Assembly (NCBI GenBank): GCA_937928195.1
Contig: CALEYZ010000121.1
Coordinates: 1 to 11,926 of the forward strand
Length of the DNA stretch: 11,926 bases
Direction of reading: 5' to 3'
DNA from: an uncultured Limnohabitans sp.
GTDB taxonomy: Bacteria; Pseudomonadota; Gammaproteobacteria; Burkholderiales; Burkholderiaceae_C
A program made the translations under genes and the position numbers. The notes under the pieces were generated by a model, which saw only the letters and a list, made by a program, of their open reading frames with translations, was not told the DNA's origin and ran no database searches. Positions 6,393-11,926 of this stretch are shown here, one piece after another; position 1 is the stretch's first letter; every line of letters begins with the position of its first letter.

Positions 6393-7633
6393 GGCGTTTC
6401 GCGTTCACGAATCAAATGAACCGCTTGGCCATCGATCAATACCTCGGCGGCGCGGCCACGGGTGTTGTAGTTGCTGGCCATGCTCATGCAATACGCGCCT
6501 GCTGACAAGACTGCCAAAGTGTCACCGGCTTGAACGTTCAGTTCACGGTCACGGCCAATCCAATCGCCGCTTTCGCACACGGGGCCCACCACGTCCACCA
6601 AGGTGGTCGCGCCAGCACGTGGTGACACGGGCACGATGTGGTGGAAGGCTTGGTACATGGCGGGACGCGGCAAGTCGTTCATGGCGGCATCAATGATGCA
6701 AAAGTTTTTTTGTTCGCCGGGCTTCATGAACACCACGTCGGTCAGACACACGCCAGCATTGCCCACCAAAGAACGACCGGGTTCAATCATCAACTGACGA
6801 TCGCCGTAGCCGCGTGCATCGAGCTTGGCCAACAACTGGTGCCACAGCTGATCGGCAGCAGGCGGCGTGTCACCGTTGTAATTGATGCCAAGACCCCCGC
6901 CAAAGTCGATGTGGTGAATGGGAATGCCAGCGGCTTCCACTTCGGCCACCAAATCCAAAATGCGGTCCATCGCGTCCAGGTAAGGCGTGGCTTCGGTAAT
7001 TTGCGAGCCGATGTGGCAATCAATGCCCACCACCTTCAGGCCGGGCAACGCGGCAGCGCGTTGGTAGGTTTGAAGCGCATGCTCGTGGGCCACACCAAAC
7101 TTGTTGCCCTTCAAACCCGTTGAAATGTAGGGGTGTGTTTTGGGGTCAACATTGGGATTGACGCGAAGGCTGACGGGTGCGCGCGTGTTGAGCGACAAGG
7201 CCACTTCGTTCAAGACTTCCAGCTCTGCGTCGCTTTCGACGTTGAAGCAGCCAATGCCAATTTGCAAAGCTTGTTTCATCTCGTCGCGTGTTTTGCCGAC
7301 GCCCGAGAAAATGATTTTGGCGGGTTCACCGCCGGCGGCCAATACGCGTGCCAATTCGCCGCCCGAGACAATGTCAAAACCACAACCCGCTTGTGCAAAC
7401 ACTTGCAACACCGCCAAATTGGAGTTGGCCTTCATGGCATAGCAAATTTGTGCTTTGCGGCCGGCAAAGCCGCGTTGGTAGGCGGCCAAGGCAGACAACA
7501 TGGCCGCTTTGGAATAAGCAAACACTGGCGTGCCAAATTGAGCGGCCACATTGGACAGCGCCACCCCTTCCATGTGCAAGGTCTCGCCCTGGTAGGCAAT
7601 GTGGGGTTGGCCGGGAAGTGCGTTGACTGTCAT
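6356..7633 (-). CDS. lysA: Diaminopimelate decarboxylase
   Basis: LysA is the last enzyme of lysine synthesis: a PLP enzyme that decarboxylates meso-diaminopimelate, the same compound used to cross-link peptidoglycan. The 425-residue protein is full length for the family. Visible are the PLP lysine K68 (YAMKANSN), H207 in CHIGS, the glycine loop GGGLGINY (245-252), EPGRS (284-288), the active-site Cys of CESGD (C353) and the C-terminal SAGAYCMSMASNYN block. I start at ATG 7633 because it overlaps the lptM stop as ATGA; a longer frame to 7759 only reads through lptM out of frame. lptM and lysA form a coupled pair. The 3' end overlaps msrQ by 37 bases. Confidence 0.97.
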   Translation of the reverse strand: MTVNALPGQPHIAYQGETLHMEGVALSNVAAQFGTPVFAYSKAAMLSALAAYQRGFAGRKAQICYAMKANSNLAVLQVFAQAGCGFDIVSGGELARVLAAGGEPAKIIFSGVGKTRDEMKQALQIGIGCFNVESDAELEVLNEVALSLNTRAPVSLRVNPNVDPKTHPYISTGLKGNKFGVAHEHALQTYQRAAALPGLKVVGIDCHIGSQITEATPYLDAMDRILDLVAEVEAAGIPIHHIDFGGGLGINYNGDTPPAADQLWHQLLAKLDARGYGDRQLMIEPGRSLVGNAGVCLTDVVFMKPGEQKNFCIIDAAMNDLPRPAMYQAFHHIVPVSPRAGATTLVDVVGPVCESGDWIGRDRELNVQAGDTLAVLSAGAYCMSMASNYNTRGRAAEVLIDGQAVHLIRERETPQDTFQSERLVK

Positions 7634-7806
7634 GGTTCTGTTTTGGAAGGTGTCTGAGGGATCAAAGTTTGAAGCAGTGTGGCGCGTTCTGCCGCCAAGG
7701 GGTCTTGGGGATGAACCAGCGGGCCTTTTTGGCCGCAGGCGCTCAAAGCCACCGCACAAACCCCAAGGGTTTGGGCAATGACTAAAATTCTCAAAACTTT
7801 GAACAT
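7630..7806 (-). CDS. lptM: LPS-translocon maturation lipoprotein LptM (YifL-like)
   Basis: A 58-residue lipoprotein. It has a short signal peptide with a lipobox LSAC (acylated Cys24), immediately followed by GQKGPL, which matches the invariant CGxKGPLY opening of LptM/YifL. The remaining roughly 30 residues are low-complexity and hydrophilic. In E. coli this small outer-membrane lipoprotein helps LptD, the LPS export pore, mature. The gene sits between lysA (ATGA overlap) and divergent cyaY, paralleling the E. coli order cyaY-yifL-dapF, where dapF is also a diaminopimelate gene. Only 13 bases separate its start from the cyaY start. A TACAAT -10-like box ends 7 bases before the ATG, so the message may be leaderless. 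Confidence 0.88.
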   Translation of the reverse strand: MFKVLRILVIAQTLGVCAVALSACGQKGPLVHPQDPLAAERATLLQTLIPQTPSKTEP

Positions 7807-7813
7807 GTGACGG

Positions 7814-7819
7814 ATTGTA
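7814..7819 (-). promoter_or_regulatory. Candidate -10 box directly before lptM
   Basis: On the minus strand TACAAT (5 of 6 to consensus) is followed by 7 bases and then the lptM ATG. Initiation 6-8 bases downstream would fall on or next to the start codon. I see no good -35 box, which would have to lie inside cyaY. Confidence 0.35.
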
Positions 7820-8143
7820 ATGACCGACCTCGAATTTCTGGATACCGCTGAACGCCTTTTGTCACGCATTGAGGCCAGTTGCGATCGCATCAACGATGAA
7901 ACCGATGCCGACATCGACAACCAGCGCGTGGGTGGGATGATCACCATCACCTTCAGCAACCGCAGCCAAATCATTGTGAATTTGCAAAAGCCGCTGCATG
8001 AGGTGTGGTTGGCCGCCAAATCTGGCGGCTACCACTACAAGTTCAAAGAGGGCCATTGGCAAGACACCAAAGGCGAGGGGGAGTTCTTTGACAACCTCTC
8101 GCGATTTGCGTCTCAACAATCGGGTGTGGCGCTGAGCTTCTGA
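7820..8143 (+). CDS. cyaY: Frataxin-like iron donor CyaY
   Basis: CyaY is the bacterial frataxin, a small cytoplasmic iron-binding protein that regulates IscS-dependent iron-sulfur cluster assembly. The protein has 107 residues, the usual length. It opens with an acidic helix (MTDLEFLDTAERLLSRIEAS) rich in Asp and Glu, the iron-binding ridge, continuing with the DETDADID acidic patch. The beta-sheet core follows: MITITFSNRSQIIVNLQ, PLHEVWLAAKSGGYHY and a conserved W near residue 80. The start at 7820 matches the family N-terminus; only a weak GGA lies upstream. It is divergent from lptM-lysA and convergent with mrcA, 43 bases from the mrcA stop. Confidence 0.95.
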   Translation: MTDLEFLDTAERLLSRIEASCDRINDETDADIDNQRVGGMITITFSNRSQIIVNLQKPLHEVWLAAKSGGYHYKFKEGHWQDTKGEGEFFDNLSRFASQQSGVALSF

Positions 8144-8186
8144 TGCGGCGCTGAGCGTTGTTGGCCTGTTCCAGCGCTGTGCTTGA

Positions 8187-10553
8187 TCAGTTTCGAAACA
8201 AGTCCAAAATTCGCTTGCGCTCGTCTGCTTCCGGCAGCGCACCGCCTTTGTCATTGCCAAGGCCCAGGCTGGTCACGCCGCCGCCTTTGGCATATTCCTC
8301 AAAGTACCACTCGCCATTTACATGCAGCACGCCTTCCGGCGCTACGGCGTCTGACACTGGCAGCGTTTTGAGGGCCGTGTCCATGAAGCTGATCCAAACG
8401 GGCAAGCTCAAGCCACCACCGGTTTCTCGATCGCCCAACTTGCGTGGCGTGTCGTAGCCAATCCAAACCACGGCGGCCAAGTTGCGGTGATAGCCGGCAA
8501 ACCAGGCGTCCATAGAGTCGTTGGTGGTACCGGTTTTGCCGTAAATGTCGTCGCGTTTCAAAGCCACGCGGGCTTTGGCGGCAGTGCCTGAGCGCGTTAC
8601 CTCTTGCAGCAAACTGGTCATCACAAACGCATTGCGTGGCGAAATGGCACGATGGCTTTCATCGACCGGTACGGCGGGACTGTCGACCAAAATTTTGCCT
8701 TTGTGGTCGGTGACGCGGGTGATCATGTGCGGCTGCACGCGCATGCCGCCATTGGCAAACACCGAGTAGCCCGTGGCCATTTGCATGGGGGTGACAGAGC
8801 CTGCACCCAAAGCCATGGTGAGGTAAGCTGGATGCTTCTCTTCATCGAAGCCAAATTTGGTGACCCACTCTTGTGCGTTACGTGTGCCCACGGCTTGCAA
8901 GATGCGAATGGAGATCATGTTTTTGGATTTGGCCAAACCTTTGCGAATGGTCATTGGACCTTCGAAGGTGCCATCGTAGTTTTTGGGTTCCCAAGGTTGG
9001 CCGCCTGTGACACCTGCGTCGAAGAACAGAGGGGCATCATTCACAACCGTGGAGGGTGTGAAGCCCTTTTCCAAAGCTGCAGAGTAAATGAACGGCTTGA
9101 AGCTGGAGCCAGGTTGACGCCAAGCTTGGATCACGTGGTTGAATTTGTTCTTGGCGAAATCAAAACCACCCACCAATGCGCGCACAGAGCCATCTTGCGG
9201 GCTGATGGCCACAAAGGCACCTTCTACTTCGGGCAGTTGGGTGATTTCCCAAGTGCCCTTGGGGGTTTGCACCACACGAATGACGGCACCACGTTTGATC
9301 TTGATGTTGGGCCCTGCTTTGTCTGACAGGCCCGATTGCGCAGGCTTCAGACCTTCACCCGTGATTTCAATTTGCTCTGCGTTTTGACGGACCGCCACAA
9401 TCTTTTTCGACGAGGCTTCCAGCACCACGGCGGACATCACATCGCCATTGTCGGGATGGTCGTCCAGCACATCGTCGATGGCATCTTCCATTTCTTTGGG
9501 CGTGTTTGGCAGATCAATGAACTTTTCGGGGCCTCGGTACACCTGGCGGCGTTCAAAGTCCATGATGCCTTGGCGCAAGGCGTGATAGGCCGCATTTTGT
9601 TCGGTGGACTGCAAAGTGGTGTAAACGTTCAAGCCGCGTGTGTAGGTTTCTTGGCCGTACTGTGCAAACATGAGTTGACGCACGGTCTCGGCCACGTACT
9701 CTGCGTGAATGCGATTCTTGTCGTTGCTGGCGCGAATTTTCAAAGGCTCGGCTTTGGCTTCTTGCGCTTGCTTGGCCGTGATGAAGCCGTTCTCTTCCAT
9801 GCGCTCAATGATGTAGAGCTGGCGTGAACGGGCGCGCTTGGGGTTGCTGATAGGGTTGTAGGCGGAAGGCGCCTTGGGCAAGCCGGCCAACATGGCGGCT
9901 TCGGCAATGCTGATGTCTTTCAAAGATTTGCCAAAGTAAGTTTCGGCGGCCGAAGCAAAACCATAAGCCCGATTGCCCAAGAAGATTTGATTCATGTAAA
10001 TCTCAAGAATCTGATCTTTGGTGAGCAAGTGTTCCAATTTGAAGGTGAGCAAAATTTCATAAATTTTGCGGGTGTAGGTTTTTTCAGTGGACAAATAAAC
10101 ATTGCGCGCCACCTGCATCGTGATGGTGGATGCCCCTTGGCTTTTGGCGCGCCCCAAGTTGGCCAAGCTGGCGCGCAGCAAACCGATGTAGTCCACGCCG
10201 CCGTGTTGGTAAAAGCGGGCGTCTTCAATCGCCAGCACCGCGTCCTTCATTACTTTGGGAATGTCTTTGAACGGGGTGAGGTTGCGGCGCTCTTCGCCAA
10301 ACTCGCCAATCTGTGTGCCTTCCACCGAGTACACCCGCATCGACAACTTGGGGCGGTAGTCGGCCAAGTCCGAAATATCGGGTAACTGTGGGTAAGCCAT
10401 GGCCAGGGCCACGCCCACCAGCAAGCCCACCACGAGCAGGCCTGCTGCTGCAATGCCAAAGGCCCAAAGCAACAGGTGGCTCACCAAAGAGCGAGGGGCT
10501 GCCGGGGCAGATGTGTGTTCTTTCGAACCTTCGGGGGTGGGGGTGGTCGCCAT
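8187..10553 (-). CDS. mrcA: Penicillin-binding protein 1A (bifunctional class A)
   Basis: PBP1A polymerises glycan strands and cross-links their peptides in the periplasm while anchored in the inner membrane. The 788-residue protein has a short cytoplasmic tail and one membrane helix (about 24-54). The glycosyltransferase-51 domain carries E110-D111 in AIEDARF, GASTITMQ (140-147) and KIYEILLTFKLEHLLTKDQI (163-182). A linker with an inserted OB-like region (about 300-440) leads to the transpeptidase domain with SSFK (Ser483 nucleophile), SKN (543-545) and KTGT (673-676). All catalytic motifs are intact. Start ATG 10553 is the first available and has no clear ribosome site; a perfect TATAAT lies 11 bases upstream. 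It is divergent from pilM, as is usual in beta- and gammaproteobacteria. Confidence 0.97.
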   Translation of the reverse strand: MATTPTPEGSKEHTSAPAAPRSLVSHLLLWAFGIAAAGLLVVGLLVGVALAMAYPQLPDISDLADYRPKLSMRVYSVEGTQIGEFGEERRNLTPFKDIPKVMKDAVLAIEDARFYQHGGVDYIGLLRASLANLGRAKSQGASTITMQVARNVYLSTEKTYTRKIYEILLTFKLEHLLTKDQILEIYMNQIFLGNRAYGFASAAETYFGKSLKDISIAEAAMLAGLPKAPSAYNPISNPKRARSRQLYIIERMEENGFITAKQAQEAKAEPLKIRASNDKNRIHAEYVAETVRQLMFAQYGQETYTRGLNVYTTLQSTEQNAAYHALRQGIMDFERRQVYRGPEKFIDLPNTPKEMEDAIDDVLDDHPDNGDVMSAVVLEASSKKIVAVRQNAEQIEITGEGLKPAQSGLSDKAGPNIKIKRGAVIRVVQTPKGTWEITQLPEVEGAFVAISPQDGSVRALVGGFDFAKNKFNHVIQAWRQPGSSFKPFIYSAALEKGFTPSTVVNDAPLFFDAGVTGGQPWEPKNYDGTFEGPMTIRKGLAKSKNMISIRILQAVGTRNAQEWVTKFGFDEEKHPAYLTMALGAGSVTPMQMATGYSVFANGGMRVQPHMITRVTDHKGKILVDSPAVPVDESHRAISPRNAFVMTSLLQEVTRSGTAAKARVALKRDDIYGKTGTTNDSMDAWFAGYHRNLAAVVWIGYDTPRKLGDRETGGGLSLPVWISFMDTALKTLPVSDAVAPEGVLHVNGEWYFEEYAKGGGVTSLGLGNDKGGALPEADERKRILDLFRN

Positions 10554-10564
10554 AAGTGGTGCTG

Positions 10565-10570
10565 ATTATA
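10565..10570 (-). promoter_or_regulatory. Perfect -10 box upstream of mrcA
   Basis: TATAAT on the minus strand, 11 bases before the mrcA ATG. The best -35 match is TTGTAA (10586-10591, 15-base spacer) or TTTGTA (16-base spacer), both weak. Initiation here would leave a 4-5 base leader with no room for a ribosome site. Confidence 0.5.
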
Positions 10571-10674
10571 AAAACCGCGCCTAGATTACAAAAGTCCTGA
10601 GTCAAACACCGCCGCAGGCCTGGGGCAACGCGATGAAATCGACCTCCTCTTGAATCCCCCTCTTTTTGACAAAA

Positions 10675-10677
10675 GGA
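10675..10677 (+). promoter_or_regulatory. Ribosome binding site deciding the pilM start
   Basis: AAAAGGAT (10671-10678) places GGA 6 bases before ATG 10684. This supports that start over the TTG at 10666, which would put the purine run inside the coding sequence. Confidence 0.65.
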
Positions 10678-10683
10678 TGTCAG

Positions 10684-11502
10684 ATGCATTGGAAGTCATG
10701 GTTGCCCGGCACACGCAGACGTTGCGTTTTGGGATTGGATGTTGAATTGTCCGCGTGTCGTTGGGTGGTGTTGTCTGGTTCGCAAGCGCAGCCAGAGCGG
10801 GTGTGTTGTGCGGAACTGTTGCAGCTTCCGGCCGACGACTGGGTCAAACAAGGCCATGTGTGGTGTGCGGAAGAGTTGGGGCAGTGGTTGCGACACCATG
10901 TGCAGCAGGGCGGCTACGACGTGGATGGCCTGTATGTGTGTGTGGATGACGCGTGTATCACGCAGCATGTGGTCACGCTGTCGGCCGATTTGGCAGAGGA
11001 CGATGTGACCTTTCAAGTGTTGGCCGAGGTGCAAGCAGCCTTGGGTGTGTCGGCGGCAGATCTGTCGGTGGATTTTGGGCTCGATGCATCCAGCGCTGTA
11101 TCGGAGCCAGAGGCAAACGTGCGCACGCGGGTGTACCGCGCCGAAGCGGTTTCTCGTTTTCGGGTGGACGCGCTGCAACGTGTGGCAAAGGCGGCAGGCA
11201 TCCCACTCTGTGCAGTGGAAAGCCGCAGCGAAGCGATTCGTCGCACGCAAGCGCCTGAGTCGTTGAGCGCCTTGCCTGCTGTGGGGGTGGGGATAGCGCT
11301 GCAGTGTGACGCCGCATTTGGTTTGGCTCTGGGCGCGTGGGGCTCTCGGGCATCCTGGCCGGGCGCGGCGGCACCGAGGCGGTTGACGCCGCTGACCAGG
11401 GCCTTGATCGAGGCGGTGACGATGTTGCCGTCGAAGCTGAGCTCATGTGCACCATGCGCACCATCGCTTAATTTCAGACAAGCCATCATTCACAAACAAT
11501 GA
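10684..11502 (+). CDS. pilM: PilM-like type IV pilus assembly protein, with a foreign C-terminal tail
   Basis: PilM is the cytoplasmic actin-like protein of the type IV pilus alignment complex that binds the N-terminus of PilN. The frame gives 272 residues from ATG 10684. Residues about 12-30 (RRCVLGLDVELSACRWVVL) match the opening PilM strand (GxD...VKxxxLS). The middle fits PilM's ATPase lobe: VCVDDACITQHVV, a stretch like the EADQYIPYPLDEV helix (about 104-122), LSVDFGL, then an RVDALQRVAKAAGIPLCAVE segment ending in SEAIRR. The gene's position divergent from mrcA supports the call. It is shorter than a typical 350-residue PilM. PilM-like sequence seems to stop at FGLALGAW (about residue 219, base 11340). 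The rest of the frame is antisense or out-of-frame DNA from other genes, and no pilN follows. Confidence 0.65.
   Translation: MHWKSWLPGTRRRCVLGLDVELSACRWVVLSGSQAQPERVCCAELLQLPADDWVKQGHVWCAEELGQWLRHHVQQGGYDVDGLYVCVDDACITQHVVTLSADLAEDDVTFQVLAEVQAALGVSAADLSVDFGLDASSAVSEPEANVRTRVYRAEAVSRFRVDALQRVAKAAGIPLCAVESRSEAIRRTQAPESLSALPAVGVGIALQCDAAFGLALGAWGSRASWPGAAAPRRLTPLTRALIEAVTMLPSKLSSCAPCAPSLNFRQAIIHKQ
11346..11432 (-). pseudogene. leuA: Fragment resembling the C-terminus of 2-isopropylmalate synthase
   Basis: On the minus strand this stretch reads DGNIVTASIKALVSGVNRL (11432 down to 11376), then GAAAPGQDAR. The first part closely resembles the end of the regulatory C-terminal domain of LeuA from Burkholderiales, as I recall it. 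There is no stop codon after it and no upstream LeuA sequence, so it is a fragment at most. Hand count of 11341-11430 gives 66 G/C of 90 (73%), visibly richer than its surroundings. It overlaps the tail of the pilM frame on the other strand. Recognition is from memory of the family; chance antisense similarity is the alternative. Confidence 0.45.
11424..11471 (+). pseudogene. fabZ: Last codons of fabZ (3-hydroxyacyl-ACP dehydratase)
   Basis: In this frame the bases read VAVEAELMCTMRTIA then TAA, which looks like the C-terminal strand of FabZ (family ending like ATVDG..A.EAELMC..R). The stop lies 27 bases before the lpxA ATG, the spacing expected in the lpxD-fabZ-lpxA-lpxB cluster. Upstream of about 11424 the frame stays open but no longer looks like FabZ, so only the 3' end of the gene is present. 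The start of this fragment shares the bases GTTGCCGTCGA with the LeuA-like fragment, so the exact junction cannot be placed. Confidence 0.5.
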
Positions 11503-11926
11503 GCCTCATTCACGCCACCGCCATTGTGGACCCCAAGGCCGAGCTCGACAGCTCGGTGCAGGTGGGGCCTTACACCATCATCGGTCCGAACGTACGCATC
11601 GGCGCGGGCACGACCGTGGGTCCGCATTGCGTGATCGAAGGACACACCACGATTGGCAATGACAACCGCATTTTCCAGTTCAACTCGCTGGGCGCGATTC
11701 CGCAAGACAAGAAGTACGCAGGTGAGCCTTGCGAATTGATCATTGGCGACCGCAACACCATTCGCGAGTTTTGTACTTTTAACATTGGTTCGCCCGGCGA
11801 TGCGGGCGTGACCAAAGTGGGCAACGACAACTGGATCATGGCCTACGTGCATTTGGCGCATGACTGCATTGTGGGCAACCACACCATTTTTGCCAACAGC
11901 GCCCAGTTGGCAGGCCACGTGCATGT
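11499..11926 (+). CDS. lpxA: UDP-N-acetylglucosamine acyltransferase, 5' part (runs off right edge)
   Basis: LpxA transfers a hydroxyacyl chain from acyl-carrier protein to UDP-GlcNAc, the first step of lipid A synthesis in the cytoplasm. The frame starts MSLIHATAIVDPKAEL and runs 142 codons to the window edge, about half of the usual 262. Hexapeptide repeats of the left-handed beta-helix (VGPYTIIGP, IGAGTTVGP, TIGNDN) fill residues 20-60. PQDKKYAGEP (68-77) is the family substrate loop. The catalytic base is His121 and the second conserved His is H118, in AYVHLAHDC. The usual TIHRGT segment is replaced by TFNIGSPGD (93-101). The fabZ end 27 bases upstream fits the normal operon. I see no strong ribosome site. 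Confidence 0.95.
   Translation, partial: MSLIHATAIVDPKAELDSSVQVGPYTIIGPNVRIGAGTTVGPHCVIEGHTTIGNDNRIFQFNSLGAIPQDKKYAGEPCELIIGDRNTIREFCTFNIGSPGDAGVTKVGNDNWIMAYVHLAHDCIVGNHTIFANSAQLAGHVH

Noticed and set aside
5939..6505. 188-codon plus-strand reading frame
   Set aside because: Out-of-frame shadow of msrQ running into antisense lysA; msrQ membrane segments and histidines support the other frame.
8128..8177. Direct repeat GGCGCTGAGC (8128 and 8148) and inverted repeat GCGCTG/CAGCGC between cyaY and mrcA
   Set aside because: Short, with an 18-base loop and no T-tract, so not a convincing terminator; probably chance in GC-rich sequence.
8604..9326. 240-codon plus-strand reading frame
   Set aside because: Antisense to the transpeptidase half of mrcA, Cys/His-rich, with no recognisable domain or ribosome site.
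10973..11489. Minus-strand frames of 158-163 codons opposite pilM
   Set aside because: Mostly pilM antisense. Only the 11346-11432 part of one frame looks like a real protein fragment (LeuA), and it is listed as such.
1..11926. Search for CRISPR arrays, transposases, tRNA/rRNA, phage genes, toxin-antitoxin or defence genes
   Set aside because: No spaced repeats, mobile-element ends, RNA genes or accessory proteins were seen; apart from the mosaic near 11400 the window reads as ordinary core chromosome.

Overview
The window looks like chromosomal DNA from a betaproteobacterium of the order Burkholderiales, most probably the family Comamonadaceae. This rests on the protein sequences and on the gene order (metK with lipid A acyltransferases; engB, cytochrome c4, msrPQ, lysA, lptM, cyaY, mrcA, pilM). 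I see no insertion sequence, tRNA, rRNA, CRISPR array, phage gene or defence system. Most of the window is core envelope and housekeeping DNA.

Layout, left to right. (1) 1-385: the 5' end of metK on the minus strand, running off the left edge, with a roughly 195-base divergent leader that holds two compact hairpins. (2) 582-2314: two late lipid A (lysophospholipid) acyltransferases on the plus strand, overlapping by ATGA. (3) 2287-3895, minus strand: engB, then an epoxide-hydrolase-like alpha/beta hydrolase overlapping it by 8 bases. The hydrolase ends inside the end of the second acyltransferase gene. (4) 3975-4616: a di-haem cytochrome c4, closed by a good intrinsic terminator. (5) 4765-6392: msrP and msrQ, the periplasmic methionine sulfoxide reductase pair. 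(6) 6356-7806, minus strand: lptM and lysA overlapping by ATGA, divergent from cyaY (7820-8143) with only 13 bases between the two start codons. (7) 8187-10553, minus strand: mrcA (PBP1A), divergent from a pilM-like gene starting at 10684. (8) 11499 to the right edge: the 5' part of lpxA.

Many genes serve the cell envelope: lipid A acylation (two acyltransferases, lpxA), LPS-transport assembly (lptM), lysine/peptidoglycan precursor supply (lysA), peptidoglycan polymerisation (mrcA), periplasmic protein repair (msrPQ) and the type IV pilus (pilM). They are not one operon; strands switch often.

The most unusual spot is about 11335-11475. The pilM-like sequence stops resembling PilM near 11340. 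About 90 GC-rich bases follow that read, on the minus strand, like the C-terminus of 2-isopropylmalate synthase (LeuA). Next come 48 bases that read on the plus strand like the last 15 codons and stop of fabZ, and then lpxA in its normal place after fabZ. This mosaic is either a real rearrangement or, more likely, an assembly chimera. I did not find a convincing new biological system; the other findings are mainly regulatory-structure candidates and departures from the usual gene order.
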